NCBI GenBank assembly: GCA_009774145.1
Contig: VSND01000012.1
Location: 19,785-76,872, forward strand
Source: Lachnospiraceae bacterium
GTDB lineage: Bacteria; Bacillota; Clostridia; Lachnospirales; Lachnospiraceae
Length of the DNA: 57,088 nucleotides
Direction of reading: 5' to 3'
A program made the translations under genes and the position numbers. The notes under the pieces were generated by a model that was given only the letters and a program-made list of their open reading frames with translations, did not search any database and was not told the origin of the DNA. Below are positions 25,398 to 33,966 of this stretch, piece by piece. The stretch's first letter is position 1. Each line of letters opens with the position of its first letter.

Positions 25398-25927
25398 TTT
25401 GTTTCCTCCATTTTCATTATTTTAATTTTATGTGCGTCTACCCCAAATAATGCCTGTGCGGCCTCCAGAATCTCCTGACGAATATGACTGTTTCCTCCGC
25501 CCTCGGCAATCACCAGCACGCCGTCCACCTTCGGATTGGTCTCAGAAGTTACATAAGGCGCTCTTTCACTGCTGCCGCGCTCCTCATAGACCGTCTCCTC
25601 CCGGGATTCTTCCGAACCGGAACTTCTGTCCTTTTCCACAATCTTCTCTCCGGTTCCCTGAAAAGTCAGCATCACGCGCACCTGTCCGACCCCCTCCACA
25701 TTTCCCAGAAGTTCCTCCAGCCTCTGTTCCATCCGGCTCTCATAATCCGCTTCCCACTGTTCTGTCTCTGCCGCCGCATCCATAACCTGTACTTCTTCCG
25801 GTTCCCTATTGTCCTCCACCGGGACGGAGATGACCGCCAGCAGCAGCCCCACAAGGATCAGGATCAGCAGCTGATCCTTCCTGGGCGGCCAGTATTTTTT
25901 CTTGATTTTCACCCATCTTTCATTCAT
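25394..25927 (-). CDS. spoIIIAG: Stage III sporulation protein AG
   Basis: 177 residues. One N-terminal membrane helix (QLLILILVGLLLAVISV, about 20-36), then a ring-building domain with RLEELLGNVEGVGQVRVMLTF and KVDGVLVIAEGGGN. SpoIIIAG forms a large secretin-like ring in the outer forespore membrane. It overlaps both neighbours by ATGA junctions. Confidence 0.95.
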   Translation of the reverse strand: MNERWVKIKKKYWPPRKDQLLILILVGLLLAVISVPVEDNREPEEVQVMDAAAETEQWEADYESRMEQRLEELLGNVEGVGQVRVMLTFQGTGEKIVEKDRSSGSEESREETVYEERGSSERAPYVTSETNPKVDGVLVIAEGGGNSHIRQEILEAAQALFGVDAHKIKIMKMEETK

Positions 25928-26157
25928 CGAAGCTGCTCCACCTCCTGTTCCAGCTCCTGCACCAGCGCCGCCGCATCCATCTGCTCCGTCAGCCGGAGTA
26001 TTCCAAATACCGGATGCAGCAGAAGCAGCACCAGCAGAAGCCCCAGATAAAATTTCACATACCGCTCATATATTTTCCCCGGAAGAAGATTCAGCGCCAT
26101 CTGCTCCAGCAGATAGAAAACCGCCACATATCTCACCATATTCAGTATTTCCTGCAT
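25924..26157 (-). CDS. spoIIIAF: Stage III sporulation protein AF, short form
   Basis: 77 residues: two membrane helices (about 7-24 and 34-52) and a short acidic tail. Position between AE and AG and the motif LLPGKIYERYVKFYLGLLLVL identify it. The Bacillus subtilis protein is about 200 residues, so the C-terminal extracytoplasmic domain is missing here. The stop codon overlaps the spoIIIAG start (ATGA), so the short form looks native rather than a frameshift. Confidence 0.85.
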   Translation of the reverse strand: MQEILNMVRYVAVFYLLEQMALNLLPGKIYERYVKFYLGLLLVLLLLHPVFGILRLTEQMDAAALVQELEQEVEQLR

Positions 26158-26169
26158 ATTGTCCTCCTG

Positions 26170-27201
26170 TCACGGACCTGTCAGTGCAGTCGCCAGAGCA
26201 ATCGTCAGAAGGAACAGGACCAGCATGGTAAATACCGTCTTGAACAGAAGCCTTACTCCATTCCCCATACCGCTCAGGCAGTCCGTAATCCGTTCGTCTG
26301 ACACCGGCTGAAGAACCGCCGCCAGCACATAATAAGCCGCCATGATAATCGCCAGTTTCGTCAGCGGGATCAGGCAGAGCACGATCAGCACCACCAGTGC
26401 TGCCGCACCGATCCCGTTTTTGATCAGCATGGCGGATCCCAGAAGCACATCGGTTACAGAGCTGCTGATATCTCCCACGCCCGGCACCATCTCCAGGCCC
26501 TGGCTGACGGCCGTATTGCGGGCTGCATCTGCCGCAGGCGATATGAGTCCCTGGATCATGTGAAACCCCATCACGGCCGCCAGCACCGCCTTCAGGCTCC
26601 ATTCCACCAGAAGCTCTGCCAGTTCTGAAAAGCGCGTCAGCCGTTCCTCTTTCGACAGATGATTGGCAAGCACCAGAAGAATGTAGACTTCGGTACACGG
26701 CAGCACAAAGACTTCTGTAAACCAGCGCATGACAGCGATCAGAAGCAGAATAAATTCATAATAGATACCGGCGGACACGGTGCAGGCGGAAAACGTCATG
26801 GCGAGAAAACAGGCAGGCGCCAGCACCGTCATAAAATCCCGCATATGTTCCATCACTTCCCCGGCAATCCCCATACTGTTCTGAAAGGAAACAATCAGAA
26901 GGAGGAACAGAATCATGTAGATCATGCAGAAACTGATGTGCGATACGCTCCGGTTCTGAAATACATCCGCAAAGTGGAGCAGCACCGCCGCCGCAAGGGC
27001 CAGGATCAGGATATGGAGCCAAAGCTGCTTCTGAGCCAGAAGCTCCTTTAAAAATACATCCTGCAGGAAACCTGCCAGCGTTTCGAGCGACAGAAAGCTT
27101 TCCCCTTTCATCCCCTGTTCTGCCATCTTCCGGAAATCTATCCCGGTTCCCAGAATCTCATCCAGTACCTGCTGAATCTCCCCAAAATCGATCTCTTCCA
27201 T
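26170..27201 (-). CDS. spoIIIAE: Stage III sporulation protein AE
   Basis: 343 residues with about six to seven membrane helices. The AE signature region ALVVLIVLCLIPLTKLAIIM and SDERITDCLSGMGNGVRLLF is clear. The B. subtilis protein is near 400 residues and starts with a signal peptide; here the protein begins MEEIDFGEIQQVLDE with none visible, and the spoIIIAD stop 3 bp upstream leaves no room for one. GGGAGGATGATGG supplies the ribosome binding site. Confidence 0.93.
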   Translation of the reverse strand: MEEIDFGEIQQVLDEILGTGIDFRKMAEQGMKGESFLSLETLAGFLQDVFLKELLAQKQLWLHILILALAAAVLLHFADVFQNRSVSHISFCMIYMILFLLLIVSFQNSMGIAGEVMEHMRDFMTVLAPACFLAMTFSACTVSAGIYYEFILLLIAVMRWFTEVFVLPCTEVYILLVLANHLSKEERLTRFSELAELLVEWSLKAVLAAVMGFHMIQGLISPAADAARNTAVSQGLEMVPGVGDISSSVTDVLLGSAMLIKNGIGAAALVVLIVLCLIPLTKLAIIMAAYYVLAAVLQPVSDERITDCLSGMGNGVRLLFKTVFTMLVLFLLTIALATALTGP

Positions 27202-27204
27202 CCA

Positions 27205-27597
27205 TCATCCTCCCAGGAAAGTCTGTATGGTGTCCAGAAGCGCAGTCAGTACCGGGATACTGACCGCCAGCACGGACAGTTTGCCGAAGATCTGTATCTG
27301 TCCTGCAATGGTCTGATAGCCGGCGTCCTTACACAGGTCAGAAGCAAATTCTGCAATATACGTAATCCCTATAATTTTCATCAGCGTCTGAATATACCCC
27401 GCCTTTAAGGGCAGGCAGTCCTGAATTGCCGCAAGCCCGTCCATGATGACAGAGAGTTTTTCTGCCACAAAGGAAAAGATCAGCAGGCTGACCCCCAGAC
27501 ACAGATACACGGAATAATCCGGTTTCAAAGCTTTCAGCTGAAGCGCCATCAGAATCCCTGTAATTCCCAAAAATGCAATGCGAACCAGTCTTTTCAC
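27205..27597 (-). CDS. spoIIIAD: Stage III sporulation protein AD (non-ATG start)
   Basis: About 128-130 residues, four membrane helices, ending PVLTALLDTIQTFLGG. AD is a membrane component of the channel. No ATG lies near the expected N-terminus: the GGGAGGTG ahead of the gene contains a GTG at 27597 in frame (VKRLVRIAF), and a CTG at 27588 (LVRIAF) is better spaced from the GGGAGG. The open frame reaches further upstream to 27687, but that part overlaps spoIIIAC in another frame. The start is thus uncertain by three codons. Confidence 0.9.
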   Translation of the reverse strand: MKRLVRIAFLGITGILMALQLKALKPDYSVYLCLGVSLLIFSFVAEKLSVIMDGLAAIQDCLPLKAGYIQTLMKIIGITYIAEFASDLCKDAGYQTIAGQIQIFGKLSVLAVSIPVLTALLDTIQTFLGG

Positions 27598-27601
27598 CTC
27601 C

Positions 27602-27796
27602 CTAAAGCATAAACAGTCTCTGCATGGTCTCAAACAGCTCATACACATATGGAATGATCCAGAACAGTACAAGCAGAAGCCCCGCAAGACTTGTGAGAAA
27701 TGCCTGCTCTTCCCTGCCGCTGTGCTTCAGCACCTGAGACAGTACCGAGACCAGTATTCCTACTGCCGCAATCTTAAAGATCAATATTTCACTCAT
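27602..27796 (-). CDS. spoIIIAC: Stage III sporulation protein AC
   Basis: 64 residues with two membrane helices (MSEILIFKIAAVGILVSVL; FLTSLAGLLLVLFWIIPYVY), exactly the size and pattern of SpoIIIAC. Four bases separate it from the presumed spoIIIAD start. Confidence 0.95.
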   Translation of the reverse strand: MSEILIFKIAAVGILVSVLSQVLKHSGREEQAFLTSLAGLLLVLFWIIPYVYELFETMQRLFML

Positions 27797-27822
27797 AGCA
27801 GTCCCTGACCTCCACCCTTTCT

Positions 27823-28341
27823 TCAGAATATAAGAATCACAAGGGCCGCTCCGCCCAATACCCCCATGTACTGATACAGTCTCCGGCAGTTTTTCGCTGT
27901 CTCAGCCGCTCCTGCCGCGGACAGCTTAAGCTGTTCCAGATAATAATCCAGTGTATTCATCTGCATCTCCACATCCAGATATCCCAGCATGCTCCCGAGT
28001 TTTTCAAGCTCCTCCCGCTCCCGGAGGCTAATATGGAGTCCTTTCAGATCCTGGTCCATATTTTCTTTCCAGATCTCCCCTGCAGTACGCCCCTGGCGCC
28101 TTTGCAGCGCTTCCGCTGTATGGCGGAAAAAATCGCCGAGCGGCGATGCGGCGCTGACCGACAGCTGAAGAAAGGCTTCCGGAAGCGGCTGGTGCATGTA
28201 ACGGATCTCCCCCTTCAGAAGAATCATCAGCTTCTGAAGCTCCGACAGCTCCTGAATTCTCAGATCCAGTTCTTTTGCAAAACGGATCCCGAGCCCCGTA
28301 CTGCCGGACAGAATACAGAACATCCCCAAAAGCTTCAGCAT
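27823..28341 (-). CDS. spoIIIAB: Stage III sporulation protein AB
   Basis: 172 residues. N-terminal and C-terminal membrane helices surround a helical cytoplasmic domain with LRIQELSELQKLMILLKGEIRY and LKGLHISLREREELEKLGS, as in SpoIIIAB. Related to GspF-like parts of type II secretion. It overlaps spoIIIAA by 7 bp. Confidence 0.94.
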   Translation of the reverse strand: MLKLLGMFCILSGSTGLGIRFAKELDLRIQELSELQKLMILLKGEIRYMHQPLPEAFLQLSVSAASPLGDFFRHTAEALQRRQGRTAGEIWKENMDQDLKGLHISLREREELEKLGSMLGYLDVEMQMNTLDYYLEQLKLSAAGAAETAKNCRRLYQYMGVLGGAALVILIF

Positions 28342-29258
28342 CCCGTCTCCTTTCCGGAAACCGGCCGTTCGTCCCGGTCAAGGATTTGGCGGATCTTCCC
28401 GGGAACTCTGCATGGCTCCAGAAACACATACCGTTCAAACATTCCTGTCTTCACCATCTCTCTTAAAACAGGTTTTGTTTTCAGCTCCTCCATCCGGGCA
28501 GCATGCACCGTTGCCAGAAGCACACACCCACAGTTCATGGCAGACGCCAGCGCATGCAGGTCTTCACTGCTTCCGACCTCATCCACTGCAACCACCTTCG
28601 GCGCCATGGACCGGATCAGAAGCATCATCCCCTCTGCTTTCGGACATCCGTCCAGCACATCCGTCCGCATTCCCAGATCATTTTCGGGAACCCCGCGATA
28701 GCTTCCTGCGATCTCCGACCTTTCATCCACAACCCCTACCGTCATTCCCGCATGGCCTGCAGCTCCATCCGAGATCTGCCGGATACAGTCGCGAAGCAGT
28801 GTCGTCTTCCCGCACCCCGGCGCCGACACAATCAGCGTATGTAAGAGCCGGTCTCTTTCCCAAAGACAGGGAAGAACATAATCCGCGCACCCTTTTACTT
28901 CCCGCGCGACCCGGATATTCAGAGAAGAGACATCCGTCATCGTCCGGATCCGGCCTCCTTCCATGACAGTCCTTCCCGCCACCCCGACCCGGTGTCCGCC
29001 GGGCAGGGACAAAAATCCCTGACACAGTTCATCCTCGCAGGCATACAGGGAATAGTTCGAAAGACAGGCGAGAATCTCCTTCATTTCTGTCCTGTTTATG
29101 GTTTTCACCGACTGATATTCCCGGTTCCTGCAGACAGCCAGTACCGGACGGCCGGCCCTTATGCGGATCTCCTGCAGAAGTTCCCTGTTCAGTTTCCATT
29201 CCTCCAGTATTTCCCGAAGCAGTTCCGGAAATGTGGAAAACAGTTCCTCATATCTCAT
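28335..29258 (-). CDS. spoIIIAA: Stage III sporulation protein AA (ATPase)
   Basis: 307 residues. Walker A SAPGCGKTTLLRD (about 144-156), Walker B VVAVDEVGSSED, and the N-terminal segment IRIRAGRPVLAV identify the AAA+/PilT-like ATPase that energises the SpoIIIA-SpoIIQ channel. First gene of the operon, with GGAGGAGCTGAAAAGGT before the ATG. Confidence 0.95.
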   Translation of the reverse strand: MRYEELFSTFPELLREILEEWKLNRELLQEIRIRAGRPVLAVCRNREYQSVKTINRTEMKEILACLSNYSLYACEDELCQGFLSLPGGHRVGVAGRTVMEGGRIRTMTDVSSLNIRVAREVKGCADYVLPCLWERDRLLHTLIVSAPGCGKTTLLRDCIRQISDGAAGHAGMTVGVVDERSEIAGSYRGVPENDLGMRTDVLDGCPKAEGMMLLIRSMAPKVVAVDEVGSSEDLHALASAMNCGCVLLATVHAARMEELKTKPVLREMVKTGMFERYVFLEPCRVPGKIRQILDRDERPVSGKETGC

Positions 29259-29306
29259 ACCTTTTCAGCTCCTCCGGGAACCGGTCAAATCCTGGTTCCT
29301 TATCCA

Positions 29307-29335
29307 AGTATATGAAAAAGGACAGGTTTTATAAC
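29307..29335 (-). promoter_or_regulatory. Candidate sigma-E promoter of the spoIIIA operon
   Basis: On the minus strand GTTATAA (29335-29329) and CATATACT (29314-29307) are 14 bp apart, 49 bp upstream of spoIIIAA. Spacing and the CATA start of the -10 fit sigma-E promoters, which drive spoIIIA in Bacillus; the match is partial. Confidence 0.5.
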
Positions 29336-29369
29336 CTGTAATTCCAGCCGGCGGTTCAGGAACTTCTGC

Positions 29370-29413
29370 AAAAAAAGAGATACGGACCGATCCATAACGG
29401 ATCGGTCCGTATC
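29370..29413 (-). terminator. Intrinsic terminator of the penicillin-binding protein gene
   Basis: A 15-bp perfect stem (GATACGGACCGATCC, loop of 5) is followed on the minus strand by TCTC and seven Ts (29376-29370). Confidence 0.93.
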
Positions 29414-29455
29414 CCTTCTTCCATATCATGGCTTCATGCCATGATCCGCTTATTC

Positions 29456-32215
29456 TTATCCGCCGGCTGCAGGCACTTCCGGATCCGGCTCCGCGCCTGC
29501 ATTCGGGTCCACGCCCGCGTTCGGGTCTACACCTGCATTCGGATCCACTCCCGCGTTCGGGTCTGCGCCTGCGTTCGGGTCCACTCCCGCATTCGGGTCC
29601 GGAACGGCCGCCGGACTGCTTCCTGACAGTTCATACTCACTTGGAACATAAACGCCGCCCGTATGCAGCGTACAGGTCGCCGACGGCAGATTCGTATTGA
29701 TTCCGTAGGCGGTATCCAGCGTCACCGCTTCTGCCACGCCTGACTGCATAGCCGGCAGCAGAACCTTTGCCTGCGGCACCCGGTTCGGACACATGCTGGT
29801 CGCAAGCAGTCCCGTATCCACGCAGATGCTGACTGCCACATGATGGTCGCAGACTTCTTTAGGCTGCTTTCCTTCCACGAAATATTCGTTTCTGACAATG
29901 CCGGAACGGCCGTCCGCATCGCACAGGCCGCCGACCGCAAGCTTTCCGGACTTCGTACAGATGACGCACTGTACAATGCCGGACGGTTTTTCAAAATCTT
30001 TATTTTCCAGCCCCTCATGCACCCGGGTCATGACGGTACCCCAGAGCTGTTTATGGAAGTTGATCTCCGCGCTGTTCAGACTGTGGTTATATCCGCTGTT
30101 ATCGTATCCGACCCATATTCCTGCGGTGTAGTAAGGAGTCATGCCCTCAAACCATACATCCACATTTTTAGAGGTTGTACCGGTCTTACCTGCCGTCGTC
30201 ATACCGCTGATCCTTGCCTTGGATCCGGTACCCCCGGCTCCGTTCACCACGTCTTTCATGCAGTCCACCAGAAGCCACGCATTCTGCTCTGAAATCACCT
30301 GCGTTGTCTCCGGCTGATTGTCGAGTACCACATTCCCGTCATTGTCAACTACTTTCGTATACAGTCGCGGTTTCATATAAGTTCCTTTGTTTGCTATGGC
30401 CGCATAGGCAGCCGTCAGCTCCAGATTGGAGACTCCGTTGGTCAGGCCTCCAAGAGCAGCGGACTGATTGTAATCCGCATTGGGTCCTTCCAGTTCCAGA
30501 GAAGTAAACCCGAACCGCAGAAGATAATCCACTGCCACCGTCGGTGTCACGTCCGTAATTGTTTTTACCGCCATGACATTCATGGAACGGGTAATGCCCT
30601 CCCGAAGCGTCGTCCAGCCACGGTACTGGGTATTTTTATCCCAGTTATTGACCAGACGCCCCTGGCGTCCGCCCTCGTTATATGCAAAAGGACCGTCATA
30701 CTGGACCGTTCCGGGTCCATATCCAAGGGCTTCAAATGCAGGCGCATAGGCCGCAACCACTTTAAAGGTGGAACCCGGATTCCGGCAGGTATCCGACGCC
30801 CGGTTCAGTGTCCGGTTACCGGTCTTCTCTCCCCTGCCCCCGATCATCGCCACAACCTCACCTGTGCTCTGATTCATGATCACCATGGAAGCCTGCGGCT
30901 GAATCGTAAATTCACAGCGCTCGTACACCGTATCCTCATCGGTAATCCCCAGTGTGGAGACATATGCATCAATCGCTGCCCGTGCCTCCTCTTCTGTATC
31001 ATACAGAATCTCATAGTCCTTGTCCGTCTGTTTGAAATATGCCGACAGCATCTCCTGGCTGTAGTTCTTGGTCTCTCCATCCTCGCCGACCACACTCATC
31101 GCCCATTCGAGACCGATCTTGCTCTTTTCCGGGAAATTCGCCGGATTCGCAAATTCCTCGTCCAGAACCTTCTGGACCTTCGGGTCCTGTGTGGTATAGA
31201 TCTTCAGTCCGCTGCCGTACAGCGCATTGAACGCCTGGGTCTCTGAATATCCGGCCTTTTCCACCAGATCCTTCCGCACCTGATCGATCACTTCATCATC
31301 AAAATAGGAATAGATCGTACTGGATGTCTCTGTTTCCGCATTATATTCCCTGATCCGGGAATATACATCATCTTCCATTGCCTCCTCGTATCTGCTCTGA
31401 GAGATATATCCCTGATCCAGCATATACTTGAGCACGTAGGTTCTTCTGGCAGCATTCTCCTCCGGATGCGTGATTGGATTCAGCGCATTCGGGCTTTTGG
31501 TAATCGCCGCCAGCACTGCAGCCTCAGACAGAGTAAGTTCACTGACATTTTTCCCGAAATACCGGTTGGATGCCGCCTGTACTCCAAGAGAATTCTGTCC
31601 CAGATTGATCGTATTCAGATAACTCTCCAGAATCTCGTCCTTGGTCATGACCTCTTCGAGCTTCACAGCCAGATACTGTTCCTGCAGCTTCCTCTCGATC
31701 TTGTCTACCATTCCATTCTCTGACATAAAGTCAAATACGTTGTTCTTCAAAAGCTGCTGCGTAATCGTACTGCCGCCCTGGGTCTCATGGAAACCGCTCG
31801 CCACATAGGTTGCTCCTGCCCGGAGAATTCCTTTGAAATCGATCCCGTTATGTTCATAGAAACGTTCATCCTCAATGGCTATAAACGCCTGCTGTACATG
31901 CTTTGGAATATTTTCTATCTTCACATAAGTCCGGTTGGTTCCTTCCGCAACCAGCTCCGCAGTTTTATTTCCTTCTGCATCATACACCGTTGACTTGTAG
32001 CCTCTTGGCAGCACACTGGCGCTTGTAATATCGGGCGCATTTTCAATGACTCCTTTTACAATGCCGATTCCGCCGCACAGCCCTGCAACACCAACTGCAA
32101 GAATCAATACCAGCAGTGTTTTCAGAAAGACGACACATACCTTTTTGCCCATCCTGGCTTTATTGGATTTCAGTGCCTTCTGCTTTCTGGAGGTGCCTTT
32201 CTTACTGTAATTCAT
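29456..32215 (-). CDS. Class A penicillin-binding protein (PBP1A-like)
   Basis: 919 residues. Basic cytoplasmic start, membrane anchor (about 28-52), glycosyltransferase family 51 domain with EDERFYEHNGID (about 96) and QGGSTITQQLLKN (about 131), then a transpeptidase domain with active-site Ser in GSTFK, SMN and KTGTT motifs. It polymerises and cross-links peptidoglycan. After the transpeptidase comes a Cys-containing segment (QCVICTKSGK ... CDADGR ... CDHH) and a C-terminal tail of six DPNAG(V/A) repeats. Own strong promoter and terminator. Cys-rich segments of this type occur in clostridial PBP1A proteins; their role is not known. Confidence 0.95.
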   Translation of the reverse strand: MNYSKKGTSRKQKALKSNKARMGKKVCVVFLKTLLVLILAVGVAGLCGGIGIVKGVIENAPDITSASVLPRGYKSTVYDAEGNKTAELVAEGTNRTYVKIENIPKHVQQAFIAIEDERFYEHNGIDFKGILRAGATYVASGFHETQGGSTITQQLLKNNVFDFMSENGMVDKIERKLQEQYLAVKLEEVMTKDEILESYLNTINLGQNSLGVQAASNRYFGKNVSELTLSEAAVLAAITKSPNALNPITHPEENAARRTYVLKYMLDQGYISQSRYEEAMEDDVYSRIREYNAETETSSTIYSYFDDEVIDQVRKDLVEKAGYSETQAFNALYGSGLKIYTTQDPKVQKVLDEEFANPANFPEKSKIGLEWAMSVVGEDGETKNYSQEMLSAYFKQTDKDYEILYDTEEEARAAIDAYVSTLGITDEDTVYERCEFTIQPQASMVIMNQSTGEVVAMIGGRGEKTGNRTLNRASDTCRNPGSTFKVVAAYAPAFEALGYGPGTVQYDGPFAYNEGGRQGRLVNNWDKNTQYRGWTTLREGITRSMNVMAVKTITDVTPTVAVDYLLRFGFTSLELEGPNADYNQSAALGGLTNGVSNLELTAAYAAIANKGTYMKPRLYTKVVDNDGNVVLDNQPETTQVISEQNAWLLVDCMKDVVNGAGGTGSKARISGMTTAGKTGTTSKNVDVWFEGMTPYYTAGIWVGYDNSGYNHSLNSAEINFHKQLWGTVMTRVHEGLENKDFEKPSGIVQCVICTKSGKLAVGGLCDADGRSGIVRNEYFVEGKQPKEVCDHHVAVSICVDTGLLATSMCPNRVPQAKVLLPAMQSGVAEAVTLDTAYGINTNLPSATCTLHTGGVYVPSEYELSGSSPAAVPDPNAGVDPNAGADPNAGVDPNAGVDPNAGVDPNAGAEPDPEVPAAGG
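29492..29599 (-). repeat. Six 18-bp tandem repeats in the PBP tail
   Basis: Six consecutive 18-bp units each encode DPNAGV or DPNAGA at the extracellular C-terminus. The unit length preserves frame, so copy number could vary between strains. Confidence 0.9.
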
Positions 32216-32239
32216 TTGTCAGCCTCCTTTATTCTGTCT

Positions 32240-32269
32240 ATTATAGCAAAGTTACCCCATCAAAGTCAA
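32240..32269 (-). promoter_or_regulatory. Promoter of the penicillin-binding protein gene
   Basis: TTGACT (32269-32264) and TATAAT (32245-32240) are 18 bp apart on the minus strand, with an extended -10 TG. It lies 25 bp before the start codon. Confidence 0.85.
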
Positions 32270-32338
32270 ATCGGCAACCGGCGAGCTGAGGAACCGGCGG
32301 AAAGAAAATGCGCTCCGGCTCTTAATTAACAGCTGCTG

Positions 32339-33553
32339 TCAGTTCCATTCGGAAGCCGTTAAAAAGTCCCGGATGTTATGATGCTTAATCCCGTTTCTGC
32401 TCATATCAATCTCATCCATCGTAACAACATACTTGGGGAAGTTGTCCTTTACTGCATTGTAGACATCAAACTCACGCCTGACGGTGTTTTCGTCGGCCAA
32501 AAGATAGGCAACCTGAACATAAAGCTTTTCGCCGCGCCTGCTACAAACAAAATCAATCTCCTTTTCTCCCATCCTGCCGACAGTGGCCGTATAACCACGC
32601 CGCAACAGTTCCATGTGAACGATGTTTTCAAGAGTCAGACTGATATCCCGCATATTGCCGCCATAGACCGCTTCACGAATGCCATGATCGGCAATGTAAT
32701 ATTTCTCGTTGGAAGCAAGAATCTGTTTGCCCTGCAAATCTTCACGCCTGACCTGATAGAAAAAGTATGCGTCGCAGCAATACCTGATATAGTTAAGAAT
32801 CGTATCTGTGGCAACCGTTCTATGCTCATTTCGGAAGAATTTTGCAAGGGATGTGGCGGAGAAGGTCGTACCCACATTTGCCATAACATAGGCAATGATG
32901 CGTTCCAGCAGGTCCACGTCCCGAATTTTGTTTCGCTTTACAACGTCCTTGAGCTGAATGGAATTAAAAAGGTCTGTGAGATATTGCCTGGAGGGCGCAT
33001 CCTCATACTGGAGATTCGCCAGATAAGGCATACCTCCCGTCAGAAGAAACTTCTGGAAACACTGCTGCACAGACGCAGAAGCATCCACTGTCCGATACAG
33101 TTCCAGAAACTCGCCAAAGGAGAATGGATAAATCACAAACTCCACATAGCGGCCGCCGAGACAGGTTGCCAGTTCTCCCGAAAGCAGCTTCGCATTCGAT
33201 CCGGTAATATAGATATCGCAGTCCAGCGCAACCCGAAAGGAATTAATACATTTTTCCCAGTTGGTCACTTCCTGAATCTCATCGAAAAAAAGATATACTT
33301 TTCCGTCCAGTCCCTCGGCCTGTCTCAAAATCTCTGCGTGTAAAGTGACCGCATTCAACAGGTGCGCATAGCGCATATCCTCAAAATTAATGGAAATGAA
33401 CCGGCTCCTGCTGACACCGGAAGCAAGCAGCTCCTCTTTGATCAGCTCCAGCATAACCGACTTTCCGGCACGGCGAATACCGGTTATCACCTTGATCAGT
33501 TCCTTCCCGATAAACGGACGGATCCGGCTCATATACATCTTGCGTTTTATCAT
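32339..33553 (-). CDS. AAA ATPase with DUF4143 domain
   Basis: 404 residues. The N-terminal AAA_14 domain has Walker A GIRRAGKSVMLEL (about 26-38) and Walker B KVYLFFDEIQEV (about 86-97), followed by sensor YITGSNAKLLSGE. The C-terminal DUF4143 half has the typical FSFGEFLELY and nuclease-like EIDFVCSRRGEKLYVQVAY. Such proteins are common, often in multiple copies in gut bacteria, and their function is unknown. The gene stands alone between the PBP gene and a decayed surface-protein locus. Confidence 0.9.
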   Translation of the reverse strand: MIKRKMYMSRIRPFIGKELIKVITGIRRAGKSVMLELIKEELLASGVSRSRFISINFEDMRYAHLLNAVTLHAEILRQAEGLDGKVYLFFDEIQEVTNWEKCINSFRVALDCDIYITGSNAKLLSGELATCLGGRYVEFVIYPFSFGEFLELYRTVDASASVQQCFQKFLLTGGMPYLANLQYEDAPSRQYLTDLFNSIQLKDVVKRNKIRDVDLLERIIAYVMANVGTTFSATSLAKFFRNEHRTVATDTILNYIRYCCDAYFFYQVRREDLQGKQILASNEKYYIADHGIREAVYGGNMRDISLTLENIVHMELLRRGYTATVGRMGEKEIDFVCSRRGEKLYVQVAYLLADENTVRREFDVYNAVKDNFPKYVVTMDEIDMSRNGIKHHNIRDFLTASEWN

Positions 33554-33585
33554 AACGTTGTAGTCCCCCTTTCCTATTGTGCTAT

Positions 33586-33615
33586 CAGTATAATTCTTTT
33601 ATACTGAATAATCAA
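33586..33615 (-). promoter_or_regulatory. Promoter with inverted repeat for the AAA/DUF4143 gene
   Basis: TTGATT (33615-33610) and TATACT (33592-33587) are 17 bp apart on the minus strand. A perfect inverted repeat CAGTATAA-N5-TTATACTG (33586-33606) covers the -10 and could be an operator. The rest of the gap to 33966 has a short GC palindrome (CCTGCCCGGCAGG near 33683) and no gene. Confidence 0.65.
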
Positions 33616-33966
33616 CTGATAATTGTCAATTTCATCGAATAAAATCGATATTTTTTCAAGATAAGGAGTATCATGAACATACCTGCCCGGCAGGCATATA
33701 TCTTTCAAGGCTATCAGGCGTACGCCGGACAGGGCATTCCTTTTCACGGGGCGGGGAAACATCAGAACCTTTGGAAAATCATTTTTTCAGGCAAAACATT
33801 GGAAGTTTCCTAAAACCATGATAAACTGATCACAGTTTCCGTTATTTCTGACATTATTTTCCATGTAAAATATTTGGCATATGCAAAATACTGTCAATCC
33901 CATTTTCTGGAAACGGTAACTGGATGCCGATTACGGCACCCATCCATCAAAGAAAGGAGTATCAAT

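Noticed and set aside
33574..33762. A 62-codon minus-strand frame upstream of the AAA/DUF4143 gene
   Set aside because: It covers the promoter of that gene and has no ribosome binding site or similarity.
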